Assembly (NCBI RefSeq): GCF_018619435.1
Contig: NZ_JAHFZF010000029.1
Location: 1 to 61,894 of the forward strand
From: Rhodoferax sp. U11-2br
GTDB lineage: Bacteria; Pseudomonadota; Gammaproteobacteria; Burkholderiales; Burkholderiaceae_C
DNA length: 61,894 bases
Reading direction: 5' to 3'
The notes under the pieces are model-generated. The model was given only the letters and a program-made list of their open reading frames with translations, made no database searches and had not been told where the DNA came from. Of the stretch, positions 42,179 to 53,708 are shown one piece after another (position 1 is the first letter of the stretch; each line of letters starts with the position of its first letter). The position numbers and the translations under genes were made by a program.

Positions 42179-43114
42179 TCAGAGCCCCAGCATCAGTTTC
42201 ATGTTTTGCACTGCCGCGCCGCTGGCGCCTTTGCCCAGGTTGTCCAGCCGCGCCACCAGCAGCGCGTGGCGGAAGCTGTCGTTGCCATCCTGGTTGCCAA
42301 ACACGCGCAGCTCCATGGCATCGCTGCCGTCGAGTGCCACCGCGTCGAGTTTGCTGTCCGAGCCAGTGGGCACCACGCTGACCCATTCGCTGCCTGCGTA
42401 ATGTTTAGCCAGTGCCTCATGCAAGTCGGCCACAATGGGCTGGCCGGGCAACAGGTCCAGATGCAAGGGGATCTGCACCAGCATGCCCTGTTTGAAGTTG
42501 CCGACCGAGGGCACAAACAACGGGCGGCGCGTCAGGCCGGTGTTGGCCAGGATTTCCGGGATGTGTTTGTGTTTGAGGCCGAGCGCGTACAACTCATAAG
42601 CCGGGGCTTTGCCCTGTTCGTAGGCTTCGATCATGGGGCGACCGCCACCCGAATAACCACTCACAGCAGGCAGGCATAGCGGGAAGTCCGCCGGGATCAG
42701 CCCGGCATCCACCAGCGGACGGATCAGGGCGATGGCGCCGGTGGCGTAACAACCCGGGTTGGCCACACGCCGCGCGGCTTGGATGGCATCGCGCTGGCCA
42801 GCACACAGTTCGGCAAAACCGTAAACCCAGCCAGGTGCGGTGCGGTGGGCGGTGGAGGCGTCGATGACCTTAGGGCCTTCTTGGCCTGTAGCCCTTTCAA
42901 TATCTGCGATCATTGATACAGATTCAATAGCAGCCTCGTCGTGCAGGCACAGTACCACCAAGTCCACTTCGGCCATCAGCGCACGTTTGGCGGCGGCGTC
43001 CTTGCGCAACTCGGGCGCGATGCTGAGCAGCTCAATGCCGGGCATCTGCTGCAAACGTTCGCGAATCTGCAGTCCGGTGGTGCCGGCCTCGCCGTCGATG
43101 AAGATTTTGTGCAT
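42179..43114 (-). CDS. argC: N-acetyl-gamma-glutamyl-phosphate reductase, short (type 2) form
   Basis: NADPH-dependent step of arginine synthesis, 311 residues as in type 2 ArgC. Motifs: [36 protein letters not shown], catalytic Cys in [11 protein letters not shown], and SGYSGGGR. The segment at about residues 61-78 ([20 protein letters not shown]) is encoded by a dispersed repeat copy and looks longer or different from what the family carries there. The catalytic parts are intact. Confidence 0.93.
   Translation of the reverse strand: MHKIFIDGEAGTTGLQIRERLQQMPGIELLSIAPELRKDAAAKRALMAEVDLVVLCLHDEAAIESVSMIADIERATGQEGPKVIDASTAHRTAPGWVYGFAELCAGQRDAIQAARRVANPGCYATGAIALIRPLVDAGLIPADFPLCLPAVSGYSGGGRPMIEAYEQGKAPAYELYALGLKHKHIPEILANTGLTRRPLFVPSVGNFKQGMLVQIPLHLDLLPGQPIVADLHEALAKHYAGSEWVSVVPTGSDSKLDAVALDGSDAMELRVFGNQDGNDSFRHALLVARLDNLGKGASGAAVQNMKLMLGL
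42877..42933. repeat. Dispersed repeat copy inside argC
   Basis: ttcttggcctgtagcccttt, loop, then tgatacagattcaatagcag, matching the intergenic repeat outline (ggcc..tagccctt.....atagc). It is translated in frame on the minus strand. Confidence 0.55.
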
Positions 43115-43266
43115 GGTGAATAAAAACGCCAGGTCTTGTAAGACTGGCTAAAGATTGAATCAATTCATCATGATACAGTCCGCGACGCATCACCCAGCGT
43201 CGGTAAACCGTTGACCACAAACGGCTTTCAGGTGCACTATCAACTTCCGTTCCCGAGAGAGACCTC

Positions 43267-44436
<1,170 letters not shown>

Positions 44437-44454
44437 GACTGAATAGGAAACACC

Positions 44455-45348
44455 ATGTCCATCCTCATCAATAAAGACACCAAGGTCATCACCCAGGGCA
44501 TCACCGGCAAGACCGGTCAGTTCCACACCGAAAAGTGCCAGGAATACGCCAATGGCAAACATTGTTTTGCCGCCGGGGTGAACCCGAAAAAGGCCGGCGA
44601 ATCCATCTTCGGCATCCCGATTTACGCCTCCGTCAAGGAAGCGGCCCAGGAAACCGGCTCCACCGTGTCAGTGATCTACGTGCCGCCCGCAGGCGCCGCT
44701 GCCGCCATCTGGGAGGCTGTGGAAGCCGATCTGGACCTGGCGATCTGTATCACCGAAGGCATTCCGGTGCGTGACATGCTCGAAGTGCGTAACAAGATGA
44801 AGGCCAAAGAGGCTGCTGGCGGCAAAAAGACTTTGTTGCTCGGACCGAATTGCCCGGGTCTGATCACGCCCGACGAGATCAAGATCGGCATCATGCCCGG
44901 TCACATCCACCGCAAGGGCCGCATCGGTGTGGTCAGCCGCTCCGGCACGCTGACTTATGAAGCGGTGGCACAGTTGACCGAAATCGGCCTGGGTCAATCC
45001 AGCGCGGTCGGTATTGGGGGTGACCCGATCAATGGTCTGAAACACATCGACATCATGAAGGCCTTCAACGACGACCCGGACACCGACGCGGTGATCATGA
45101 TCGGTGAAATTGGTGGCCCCGACGAAGCTGAAGCCGCACGCTGGTGCAAGCTCAACATGAAAAAACCGATCGTGGGCTTCATCGCCGGTGTCACCGCACC
45201 TGCTGGCAAACGCATGGGCCACGCTGGCGCCTTGATCTCAGGTGGTGCCGACACCGCCGAGGCCAAGCTGGCTGTGATGGAAGAGTGTGGCTTCAAGGTC
45301 ACACGCAACCCGTCTGAAATGGCCAAATTGCTCAAAGCTTTGCTGTAA
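44455..45348 (+). CDS. sucD: Succinate--CoA ligase, alpha subunit
   Basis: 297 residues. CoA-binding Rossmann domain ([20 protein letters not shown]), the phosphohistidine region ([12 protein letters not shown], and [10 protein letters not shown] with the active-site His), and [13 protein letters not shown] lies before ATG 44455. It is followed by a strong terminator. Confidence 0.97.
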   Translation: MSILINKDTKVITQGITGKTGQFHTEKCQEYANGKHCFAAGVNPKKAGESIFGIPIYASVKEAAQETGSTVSVIYVPPAGAAAAIWEAVEADLDLAICITEGIPVRDMLEVRNKMKAKEAAGGKKTLLLGPNCPGLITPDEIKIGIMPGHIHRKGRIGVVSRSGTLTYEAVAQLTEIGLGQSSAVGIGGDPINGLKHIDIMKAFNDDPDTDAVIMIGEIGGPDEAEAARWCKLNMKKPIVGFIAGVTAPAGKRMGHAGALISGGADTAEAKLAVMEECGFKVTRNPSEMAKLLKALL

Positions 45349-45394
45349 ACCTGTTGCGGGTGCTGGCGACCTGTGGCCGCCGCAACTGCTCGAC

Positions 45395-45431
45395 AAAGCG
45401 TTCAAGCCCGGGTGGTTTGAACGCTTTTTTT
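45395..45431 (+). terminator. Rho-independent terminator after sucCD
   Basis: AAAGCGTTCAA (45395-45405) and TTGAACGCTTT (45417-45427) form an 11-bp stem followed by a T-run to 45431. The clearest terminator in the window. Confidence 0.9.
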
Positions 45432-45586
45432 ATAGCCCTGCGGGCCAGCGCCCGGATGGCCCGCAGGTGTACCGCACATTCAGGGCAAAATGTGACGTTA
45501 GGCCTTCACACTGCCACCAAGGTGGTCGTGCCGCACATTCAGGAACCGCCAATCAAGGACAGGCTGGACAGGAACATTGACGATTC

Positions 45587-46378
45587 ATGATGCACTACAG
45601 TTTTCACGCGCTGACCGACGCCGGCCTGGTCAGGGCCAACAACGAGGACGCCCTGGCCTTTGACACCGATCTGGGCGTGGCGGTACTGGCAGACGGTATG
45701 GGTGGCTACAACGCTGGCGAAGTGGCCAGCAGCATGGCTGTGCAGCTGGTCACCTCCGAGTTGGTGCGCTGGTTGTCGACCGAAGACAGGCACCACAGCC
45801 CGTCGCAGGTGGCCAGGATGCTTGAAACCTGCTTTGACGAGGCCAATTTGGCCATCCTGAACGCGGCCAATGCCAACCCGCAGTACATCGGCATGGGGAC
45901 CACACTGGTGGCAGGTGTTTTTCATGGCGGGAAACTGGTTCTGGGGCATGTGGGTGACTCACGTTGTTACCGCCTGCGTGACGGGGTGCTGACCCAGATC
46001 ACCAAAGACCACTCGATGCTGCAGGAACAGGTGGATGCGGGTTATCTGACACAAGAGCAAGCCGCGTATGCACCCGGCAAAAATTTGTTGACCCGGGCGC
46101 TCGGTGTGGAAGACGTGGTGCGGGTCGAAATTCACGAACACCCGGTCCAGGAAGGCGATCTGTACGTGATGTGCACCGATGGTCTGACCGACATGTTGTC
46201 CGACAAGGACATCCTGCTCACCCTGAACAACCACAATAACCTGACGCTGCTGGCCACCGAGCTGGTGGCACGCGCCAACCTCAATGGCGGACGCGACAAC
46301 ATTTCGGTCTTGTTGGCGCAGGCTGGCAAGGCGCCGGAAAAATCCGGTTTAATCTCACGCTTGTTCGGCAAGCCCTGA
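45587..46378 (+). CDS. PP2C-type Ser/Thr protein phosphatase
   Basis: 263 residues. Metal-binding PP2C motifs: RANNEDAL, LADGMGGYNAGE, VGDSRCYRL, MCTDGLTDML and GGRDNISVLL. Stp1/PrpC-like, it removes phosphate from Ser/Thr of proteins. It is followed at 58 bp by an FHA protein (phosphothreonine reader) and then a GAF-GspE ATPase, suggesting one signalling group. No kinase gene is in the window. Confidence 0.92.
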   Translation: MMHYSFHALTDAGLVRANNEDALAFDTDLGVAVLADGMGGYNAGEVASSMAVQLVTSELVRWLSTEDRHHSPSQVARMLETCFDEANLAILNAANANPQYIGMGTTLVAGVFHGGKLVLGHVGDSRCYRLRDGVLTQITKDHSMLQEQVDAGYLTQEQAAYAPGKNLLTRALGVEDVVRVEIHEHPVQEGDLYVMCTDGLTDMLSDKDILLTLNNHNNLTLLATELVARANLNGGRDNISVLLAQAGKAPEKSGLISRLFGKP

Positions 46379-46436
46379 TCCAGGAAGGTGCTGTGCCCGG
46401 TTCAAACCCATATACTGCGTTGTACAGGAGAGAATC

Positions 46437-47072
46437 ATGTCCCACATAACGGTGATGATGGACGGCGTCGTCCACAGTGAAGTCACTCTGACGAAGGACC
46501 GGACAAGCATTGGGCGCAGGCCCTACAACGACGTCGTGATTGAGAACCTGACGGTCAGCGGCGAACACGCGGTGCTGATCAAAACCGGCGATCAGGTGGC
46601 CGTCGAAGACCTGCACAGTACCAACGGCACCTACATCAACGGCAAGGCGGTCAAGCGGCAAGTCCTGCAGCACGGTGATGTCATGGAAATGGGCAAATAC
46701 AAGATCCGGTTTGACGCTGCCGGGGCCGACGATGCCTATGAACGCACCATGATGCACAGGCCGCAAGCGCCTGCGCCAATGCCTGTGGCCCCCACGGCAG
46801 CGGTTCCAGAGCTCAAAGGTGCCATCAAGGTGCTGACCGGTGCCGCTGCGGGGCGCGAGATGGCCCTGACCAAAGTGGTTACCACGGTGGGCAAACCCGG
46901 GGTGTCGGTGGCCGCCATCACCCAACGCCGACACAACTATTTTGTGCACCACGTCGAAGGCCAAGATCGCCTGACCCTCAATGGCAACACCGTGGGTGAA
47001 GAGCCGGTTGTGCTGAAACATGGTGACCGGATCTTGCTGGCGGGCACAGAAATGCAATTCCTCCAGAGCTGA
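46437..47072 (+). CDS. FHA-domain protein with second degenerate FHA-like domain
   Basis: 211 residues. A good FHA domain at about 10-95 (SIGRRPYNDVVIENLTVSGE with the phospho-peptide Arg/Ser, and DLHSTNGTYING). A Pro/Ala linker leads to a second FHA-like fold (IKVLTGAAAGREMALTKVV, NYFVHHVEG, LNGNTV, KHGDRILLAG) lacking the conserved binding residues. It reads phosphothreonine signals and probably links the phosphatase upstream to the secretion-type ATPase downstream. AGGAGAG precedes the ATG. Confidence 0.88.
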   Translation: MSHITVMMDGVVHSEVTLTKDRTSIGRRPYNDVVIENLTVSGEHAVLIKTGDQVAVEDLHSTNGTYINGKAVKRQVLQHGDVMEMGKYKIRFDAAGADDAYERTMMHRPQAPAPMPVAPTAAVPELKGAIKVLTGAAAGREMALTKVVTTVGKPGVSVAAITQRRHNYFVHHVEGQDRLTLNGNTVGEEPVVLKHGDRILLAGTEMQFLQS

Positions 47073-47150
47073 TCCATGGGGACGGTTGACCCGGCACACG
47101 GGTTGGCCACCGGCCCTGGAACCCTGCACTCTGTTTGAGATCAAACCGTC

Positions 47151-49526
47151 ATGAACACTGGCCTCAAAATCCACCACGCCGATCGAAGTGGTATGACGTT
47201 TGAAGCACTTTTTTACAAGCAGCTTCAGCATGTGACGGCCCGTATCCACGAGACCGACAACATCGAGCAGATCATGCTCGAAGCCAGCCAGGACATCTGC
47301 AAGCTGTTTGATGCCGACCGCTTGACCCTGTATGTGGTCAACGAGGACAACACGGCCATCATCTCCAAGGTCAAGACCGGGCTCAACAGCAGCCGCGACC
47401 TGAAACTACCGATCTCCCCGCAGAGTATTGCCGGGTACGTAGCCTACAGCCACATGCTGGTCAACCTGCCCGATGTGTATGACGATGAGTCGCTCAAAAC
47501 CATCCACCCGGCCTTGTCGTTCCTGAAAGAGGTGGACAAACGCTCGGGCTACCGCACCCGGCAGATGATGGTGGCGCCGATTCTGGAGGGTGAGACCCTC
47601 TACGGCGTCTTGCAGGTCATCAATAACAAGAGCAATAAACCCTTTGGTGATCTGGAGATAGAGGGTATTTCGCAGTTATGCAAAACCCTGGCCACGGCGA
47701 TCCGCCACCGCATCCATGGCACCGAGGAAGGTGTACGGCGCATGGTGACCAAATACGACGGGCTGGTCTCTGACGGTGTGATGACCGCCAGTGAACTGCA
47801 GCAATGCCTGCAGGACGCACGTGCCCAGGGGCTCACGGTAGAAAGCCTGCTGTTGAGCCAGTACCAGGTCCGCGCCGCGCAGATCGGACCGTCCTTGGCC
47901 AAATTTTTTGGCGTGCCTTATGAGCCCTGGACCGAAGGGCGCATCCGTGCAGAAGCCTTGCACGGCGCCCTCAAGCGCGAGTTTATTGAAGAGCAGGGCT
48001 GGATTCCGCTGGAGGATTCACCCACTGGGCTGGTCATCATGTGCCTGGACCCGGAGGCGGTGCGCAGTTCACGCATCGTGCAGCAGGTGTTTCCGCGTAT
48101 CACCAGCTTTTCCTACCGGGTCACCACCCACACCGAGTTTCGTGACACCCTGGGACAGATTTTTGGCATCGAGGTCACCGGTGGCAGCATCAGCGAGATG
48201 CTGGCCGACATGGACAGTGGCCCGATGGACGACGACGGTGGCCTCAGCGACGCGCTGGAATCGGCTGCGGCCGACAACGAACTGGTCAAGTTTGTCAACA
48301 AGGTGATCATCGACGCGCACCACCAGGGCGCCTCGGACATCCACATCGAGCCGATGCCGGGCAAGTTCAAGACCGGCATCCGTTTTCGCATTGACGGCTC
48401 GCTGCAGCCCTACATCGAGGTACCGGCGCATTTCCGCCAGGCCATGGTCACACGCCTGAAAATCATGTGTGACCTCGACATCTCCGAGCGCCGCAAGCCG
48501 CAGGACGGCAAGATCAAGTTCAAGAAATACGGCCCGCTCGACATCGAACTGCGGGTGGCCACCATCCCCTCAGCCGGTGGGGTGGAAGACGTGGTGATGC
48601 GGATTCTGGCAGCCGGTGAACCGATTCCGCTGGACAAACTGGGCCTGACCAGCCACAACATGGCGCGGGTGATCCAGACGATTGAGAAACCCTACGGCCT
48701 GTTTTATGTGTGTGGCCCCACCGGTTCGGGCAAAACCACCACGCTGCACTCGATCCTCAAACACCTGAACAAGCCCGACACCAAGATCTGGACTGCCGAA
48801 GACCCGGTCGAAATCACCCAGAAAGGCTTGCGCCAAGTGCAGATCAACCGCAAGGCCGGCATCGACTTTGCGCTGATCATGCGGGCATTTTTGCGGGCCG
48901 ACCCCGACATCATCATGGTCGGTGAGTCGCGCGACAAGGAAACTGTGGCCATGGGGGTGGAGGCCTCACTCACCGGGCACCTAGTGTTTTCCACCCTGCA
49001 CACCAACTCGGCACCCGAATCCATCACCCGGCTGCTGGACATGGGCATGGACCCGTTCAACTTTGCCGATGCACTCTTGGGCATCCTGGCGCAGCGGCTG
49101 GCCAAGAAGCTGTGTATCTGCAAGGAAAGTTATGTGCCCGACGCCGAAGAGCTGCGCCTGTTCGCGATGGAATACGCCGAGGAGCTGCGCCACTCGGCCG
49201 CCTGGGCGCAGGACTACGAGGGCGCCTTGACGCAGCTGATCGACAACTGGAAACAGTTGTACGCCGACAACGGCCAGCTGCACTTTTACCGCCATGTGGG
49301 TTGTGACAAGTGCAACCAGACCGGCTACAAAGGCCGTGTTGGCCTGCACGAGCTGCTGATTGCCGATGACGGCATCAAGAAGCAGATCCAGGAGCGCGCC
49401 CGCGTCGCCGAGGTGTTTGCCACGGCGGTGGAAGGCGGCATGCGCACCCTGAAAATGGACGGTATGGAAAAAGTCATGATGGGCCTGACCGACCTCAAGA
49501 TGGTGCGCTCGGTCTGCATCAAATAG
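47151..49526 (+). CDS. GspE/PilB-family ATPase with N-terminal GAF domain
   Basis: 791 residues. GAF domain at about 25-185 (DICKLFDADRLTLYVVNEDN and LSPQSIAGYVAYS-like segments), then an N1D/MshEN-type domain (about 200-330), then a type II/IV secretion ATPase: Walker A GPTGSGKTTTLHS near residue 521, Asp box, Walker B, the HTNSAPESITRLLDMG box, and a zinc site with CICK and CDKCNQTGYKGR. It would drive a pilus- or secretion-like machine with ligand sensing by GAF. It follows the FHA gene by 78 bp. No pilin or platform genes adjoin. Confidence 0.92.
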   Translation: MNTGLKIHHADRSGMTFEALFYKQLQHVTARIHETDNIEQIMLEASQDICKLFDADRLTLYVVNEDNTAIISKVKTGLNSSRDLKLPISPQSIAGYVAYSHMLVNLPDVYDDESLKTIHPALSFLKEVDKRSGYRTRQMMVAPILEGETLYGVLQVINNKSNKPFGDLEIEGISQLCKTLATAIRHRIHGTEEGVRRMVTKYDGLVSDGVMTASELQQCLQDARAQGLTVESLLLSQYQVRAAQIGPSLAKFFGVPYEPWTEGRIRAEALHGALKREFIEEQGWIPLEDSPTGLVIMCLDPEAVRSSRIVQQVFPRITSFSYRVTTHTEFRDTLGQIFGIEVTGGSISEMLADMDSGPMDDDGGLSDALESAAADNELVKFVNKVIIDAHHQGASDIHIEPMPGKFKTGIRFRIDGSLQPYIEVPAHFRQAMVTRLKIMCDLDISERRKPQDGKIKFKKYGPLDIELRVATIPSAGGVEDVVMRILAAGEPIPLDKLGLTSHNMARVIQTIEKPYGLFYVCGPTGSGKTTTLHSILKHLNKPDTKIWTAEDPVEITQKGLRQVQINRKAGIDFALIMRAFLRADPDIIMVGESRDKETVAMGVEASLTGHLVFSTLHTNSAPESITRLLDMGMDPFNFADALLGILAQRLAKKLCICKESYVPDAEELRLFAMEYAEELRHSAAWAQDYEGALTQLIDNWKQLYADNGQLHFYRHVGCDKCNQTGYKGRVGLHELLIADDGIKKQIQERARVAEVFATAVEGGMRTLKMDGMEKVMMGLTDLKMVRSVCIK

Positions 49527-49579
49527 GCACGGGGCGGCATCAGCAGATGCCCGGCCTGTTGCTCTGCCTGAGGTTTATA

Positions 49580-49632
49580 AGCGTTATTGGCCTCTAGCCC
49601 TTATAAAACAAGGGCCAAAAGCTATTTTTTTT
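49580..49632. repeat. Dispersed repeat copy after the GspE gene
   Basis: gcgttattggcctctagccc, ttataaaaca, agggccaaaagctatttttt. It lies between convergent genes and is probably a bidirectional terminator as well. Confidence 0.8.
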
Positions 49633-49640
49633 GACAAACA

Positions 49641-51761
49641 TCACAGGTTATTGGCAAACAGGCGGCGCATCACGCGGTCCTTGAAGCTGTGCACCTCGTC
49701 CAGCCCCAGGCGCGCCAGATAAGCGGGCGGCGCCTCTTTGCCCTCCCACAGACTTTTGACCGCCATCGTGACCAGTTCGGCCGGATGGTGGCTGGCGTGT
49801 TTCATCTTCTTCAAAGCCCGCACCATGTGCAACTCGTCTTCGGTCAGGTCGGTGCCAAAGGGGAAGTCGGGCAGCAGCCCGGCCTCAGACCAGGGTTTGA
49901 TCTTGGCGGCGATCACCTCGGGCAGGTTGTGGCGGTAACACTCGGGGACTTCATAGTTGGCTTCGAGTTTGCCGTGCGCCTTGGCTTGTTTGACCAGCTC
50001 GTCCTGGAAGCGTGAATCGGCAATCGCAATCAGGCGTTTGACCACCTCACCATCCGACTGCCCCCGCAACTCAGCAATGCCGTATTCGGTGATCACCACA
50101 TCACGCAAATGCCGCGGAATGGTGACGCTGCCATAGTTCCAGACGATGCTGCTTTTGAGACCATGTTTGTTGTCATGGGTGGCGCGCAACATCATGATCA
50201 GGCGCGCGTCCGCCAGCGCGTGGGACATCGCCACAAAGTTGTATTGCCCGCCGACCCCGCTGACCACCTGGCCCGACTCCAGCGTGTCACTGGCCGCCGC
50301 GCCCAGCAGGGTCACCACCATGGTGGTGTTCATGAAACTGGCCTTGCGCCGCTGGGCACGTTTGAGCGCATCGTTGCCATAGAGCTGGTTGATGAAGTCG
50401 ATGCGCGTCATGTCGATCTTGGCCAGGTCTTGCGGCGCCATGGTGCGCAGGCGCTCGTAGAAGTCGCGTGGCCCCAGGAAAAACCCGCCGGTCATGTACA
50501 TCCCATGGAGCAGGTGGGTGCCCAACATGTGCTGGCTCACCTGCGCAAAGCTGGCCGGCTCGCGGATCTGGTTGCTGCACTGGTGGCTGCCACAGCGCAG
50601 CTGCTGGCCATGCAGCACCACCTCGGCACGCAGGATGCCATAGTGTTTGAGGAAGTCCAGGTCCTCCTCGGAGAGTGGGGAGCGGATGCGCCCGGCATCC
50701 AGCAAGGCCTGCAGCATGTGAGGCGTGACGCAGTTGTCCGGGATCTCACCGCTGTTGAGCAGCTGTTGCAACACCGCATCGTCATACACCTCGCGGCGAA
50801 TGATGCCGGCCTCGATCAGGCGCAAAAAGGCGTTGACCAGCATCTCCGAGCAGCCATACAGCCCGATGTCAAAACGCCCAAGTTCCCGTCCGGCCAGCCC
50901 GCCCGGGCAGATCGACGCCAGAATGCGCCGGTACTCCGGCCCATGGCGGTCCCGCACGATCAACGACTGGCCAATCGCATCCCCGAGGGAACCAATGCCA
51001 ATCTGCAAGGTGCCACCGTCCTGCACCAAACTAGAGGCATGCAGGCCGATGGCGTAGTCGGCGGGGCTGACCTTGTTGTTGGGCGGCGCAAACACATCGT
51101 GGGTGCCCGCCGGGTCGGTCACCACCACATCAAAAAAATCGGGACTGATCTCGGCGCCATTGGGCATGAAGGGCGTCTTGTGGTTGATGACACCGACCGT
51201 GATGACCGGTTGTCCGCTGGCGCGCACACTCTCAACCACCGCCTGGGTGATATCGGGGTTGCTTGAGAGGCTCAGGCGCAAACCTTCACCCTCCCCCTTG
51301 GCCGCCACCGCTTGCGCCACCACATTCATGCCCTGCACCGCCATGTCACGCGCAGCAAAGGTGTAATTGGTGGAAATATGGCCCATCTGCGCCGCCACGT
51401 TGCCAAGGTAGTCGCCGGTTTTCATGAAAAATTCCTGCACCTCGATGTTGGGGGGCAGCTGGTTGGCGCGCAGGTCCTTGACGTAGTCCAGGTCCGGGTA
51501 GTCACCAAACACCCGTTCGACCAGGGGTTGCAGAAAGTTCTTCTCCAGCTCACTGTGACCGACCGGCTTCTCCAGTGACAAGGCCGTGATGATGCGCAAC
51601 TGGCGCGCCGGGTTGGCCTTGATGCGCTGGTACAGCGCATTGACCAGCGGGTTGGGTTTGCCCACCCCCAACGGGATGCCCAACACAATCGGCCCGGCAA
51701 CGGCATCCAGGATGTGATCCACACAGGCGTCAATCGACGCAACAAACAGGGGGGCGGTCAT
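49641..51761 (-). CDS. Acetyl-CoA hydrolase/CoA-transferase family protein
   Basis: 706 residues from ATG 51761 (AGGAG 8 bp upstream). The family I CoA-transferase fold: GIPLGVGKPN, NYTFAARDMAVQGMN, a middle GIGSLGDAI, the GVGGQYNF glycine turn and the conserved EYGIAELRG Glu region. Longer than the usual 500 residues, matching the large beta/gammaproteobacterial form. It probably interconverts acetyl-CoA or propionyl-CoA with free acids. The exact donor is unknown. Confidence 0.88.
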   Translation of the reverse strand: MTAPLFVASIDACVDHILDAVAGPIVLGIPLGVGKPNPLVNALYQRIKANPARQLRIITALSLEKPVGHSELEKNFLQPLVERVFGDYPDLDYVKDLRANQLPPNIEVQEFFMKTGDYLGNVAAQMGHISTNYTFAARDMAVQGMNVVAQAVAAKGEGEGLRLSLSSNPDITQAVVESVRASGQPVITVGVINHKTPFMPNGAEISPDFFDVVVTDPAGTHDVFAPPNNKVSPADYAIGLHASSLVQDGGTLQIGIGSLGDAIGQSLIVRDRHGPEYRRILASICPGGLAGRELGRFDIGLYGCSEMLVNAFLRLIEAGIIRREVYDDAVLQQLLNSGEIPDNCVTPHMLQALLDAGRIRSPLSEEDLDFLKHYGILRAEVVLHGQQLRCGSHQCSNQIREPASFAQVSQHMLGTHLLHGMYMTGGFFLGPRDFYERLRTMAPQDLAKIDMTRIDFINQLYGNDALKRAQRRKASFMNTTMVVTLLGAAASDTLESGQVVSGVGGQYNFVAMSHALADARLIMMLRATHDNKHGLKSSIVWNYGSVTIPRHLRDVVITEYGIAELRGQSDGEVVKRLIAIADSRFQDELVKQAKAHGKLEANYEVPECYRHNLPEVIAAKIKPWSEAGLLPDFPFGTDLTEDELHMVRALKKMKHASHHPAELVTMAVKSLWEGKEAPPAYLARLGLDEVHSFKDRVMRRLFANNL

Positions 51762-51905
51762 CAAATGTCTCCTAGGCCTTGGGCGCAAATGGTTTTTATG
51801 TGGCTTGAATTTTCGCGCCTTGAGCCACAATTGCACAGACAAAATCACGAATCTGAGGGCCTCACTCTACAGAAGGGCCATGTCAGTTGACAGGACAAAT
51901 CAACC

Positions 51906-52751
51906 ATGAATAACCACCACAGCTGCTACTTTTGCGCGCAGCGGCGATTGCTGCTGCAAGGTGCCGCCCTGACACTGGCTGTGCCGGGCGCAGGGCTGCA
52001 GCTGGCGCAAGCCGAAGGGGTGGATGTGGGCCGCAACTCGGTGTTCACCAAGCTGGTGCCTGCCGAAACCATCGAAAAATCGGCCGCCCAGCAGTACGCG
52101 CAGATGCTGCAACAAGCCGCCGCGCAGAATGCTCTGGCGGGCAAGGACAACCCCCAGCTGCGCCGCCTGCGCACCATGGCCCAGAAGATCATCCCCCACG
52201 CCCTCGGCTGGAACCCGCGCGCTGCCAACTGGCGCTGGGAGGTCAACCTGATTGGCAGCAAACAAATCAACGCGTTTTGTATGCCAGGCGGCAAGATCGC
52301 GTTCTACACCGGCATCCTGGACCAGCTCAAACTCAGCGACGACGAGGCGGCCATGGTCATGGGTCATGAAATCGCACATGCGCTGCGTGAACACGCACGT
52401 GAACGCATGGGCAAAAACGCCGCCACCGGCATTGGTGCCACCTTGCTCAGCCAGGTTCTGGGCCTGGGCGAACTCGGGCAGACGGTGACCAACTACGGCG
52501 CCCAGCTGCTCACACTGCAGTTCAGCCGCAGCGACGAATCCGAGGCCGATCTGGTCGGCATGGAGCTGGCCGCGCGCTCTGGTTTTGACCCGCGCGCCGG
52601 TGTCAGCCTGTGGCAAAAAATGGCCGTGGCCAACAAGGGCGCACCACCCCAATGGTTGTCGACCCACCCGGCGGGCACAACCCGCATCGCTGACATCGAG
52701 GCCAACCTGCCCAAGGTCTTGCCCTTGTACTCACGCGCCCGGGCGGGCTGA
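51906..52751 (+). CDS. M48-family metalloprotease, exported
   Basis: 281 residues. An N-terminal segment with a twin Arg (QRRLLLQGAALTLAVPG) precedes a signal cleavage near LAQA. Zinc motif HEIAH in VMGHEIAHALREHARERM, and the third ligand Glu in SDESEADLVG. BepA/LoiP-like periplasmic protease for outer-membrane quality control. It is convergent with rsmI. Confidence 0.88.
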   Translation: MNNHHSCYFCAQRRLLLQGAALTLAVPGAGLQLAQAEGVDVGRNSVFTKLVPAETIEKSAAQQYAQMLQQAAAQNALAGKDNPQLRRLRTMAQKIIPHALGWNPRAANWRWEVNLIGSKQINAFCMPGGKIAFYTGILDQLKLSDDEAAMVMGHEIAHALREHARERMGKNAATGIGATLLSQVLGLGELGQTVTNYGAQLLTLQFSRSDESEADLVGMELAARSGFDPRAGVSLWQKMAVANKGAPPQWLSTHPAGTTRIADIEANLPKVLPLYSRARAG

Positions 52752-52769
52752 CACACAGCGCAGCTTTGT

Positions 52770-53708
52770 TCAACCGGCCTTGAGCGTCAACGCCAGCTCG
52801 TACAAGGCGTTGCGCGGCTCGCCGGTGATCTCGGCCGCCAGTTTCACGGCGGTTTTCAGCGGCAACTCGGCCAGCAGCAGTTGCAACACACGGGTGTCCG
52901 GCCCGGCGCTGGCCGTCGCGGCTGCCGGATGCAAGACCAGCGCAAATTCACCCCGTGTGTGATTGGCATCGGCGCTGAGCCAGCCCGGGAACTGGCTGGC
53001 CGGCAGCGTGGCAATTTCTTCAAACTGTTTGGTCAACTCACGCCCCACGGTCAGTGGCCGTTCACCCAGCACGGCCAGGGCAATGGCCAGGGCCTCGATG
53101 CGGTGTGGCGCCTCCAGCAGCACCACCGCACGTGATTCCGCCGACAGCGCCAGCACAGCGGTCGTGCGTTCCGTGGCTTTGGCGGGCAAAAAACCGGCGA
53201 ACACAAAACCGCTGTGCCCGCTGCTGTCGGCCAACACACCGGCCGCACTCAGCAGCGTGATCACACTGCTGGCGCCGGGCAGCGGCACCACACAGAGACC
53301 CGCCTCACGCACCCCGGCCACCAGCCTGGCGCCAGGATCGCTGATGGCAGGGGTACCTGCGTCGCTGACATAGGCCACCCGCTGGCCCTGCTGCAACCGC
53401 TCCAGCACCGTTTGCACCGCTTGCGCCTCGTTGTGCTGATGCACCGCCAGCAGTTGCGCCGGCGTTTTGTCGATGCCATAGGCGCGCAGCAGCGCCTGGG
53501 TGTGGCGCGTGTCCTCACAGGCCACCACGTCGGCCAGTTGCAGAAGGTGCAAGGCGCGCAAGGTGACGTCGGCCAGGTTGCCAATCGGTGTGGCCACCAC
53601 ATACAAGGCACCAGGCAGATAATTCTGGCCAGCGGCGGCGTCACGCGCTGCCTGCAGAGCGTTGACAAAGGTGCTGCTTAGCCGGGACAAGGGGGGAGAA
53701 TTCAACAT
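52770..53708 (-). CDS. rsmI: 16S rRNA 2'-O-methyltransferase RsmI
   Basis: 312 residues from ATG 53708. Methylates the ribose of C1402 in 16S rRNA. Tetrapyrrole-methylase fold with VATPIGNLADVTLRAL, DAGTPAISDPG, LPGASSVITLLSAAG and GFLPAK. The ATG shares two bases with the yraN ATG on the opposite strand, leaving no space for separate 5' leaders; other start codons are possible (TTG 53690). Confidence 0.93.
   Translation of the reverse strand: MLNSPPLSRLSSTFVNALQAARDAAAGQNYLPGALYVVATPIGNLADVTLRALHLLQLADVVACEDTRHTQALLRAYGIDKTPAQLLAVHQHNEAQAVQTVLERLQQGQRVAYVSDAGTPAISDPGARLVAGVREAGLCVVPLPGASSVITLLSAAGVLADSSGHSGFVFAGFLPAKATERTTAVLALSAESRAVVLLEAPHRIEALAIALAVLGERPLTVGRELTKQFEEIATLPASQFPGWLSADANHTRGEFALVLHPAAATASAGPDTRVLQLLLAELPLKTAVKLAAEITGEPRNALYELALTLKAG

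Noticed and set aside
45360..45586. Repeat copy at 'tttatagccctgcgg'
   Set aside because: Only the TAGCCCT word matches; the complementary arm and flanks are missing, and the T-run belongs to the sucCD terminator.
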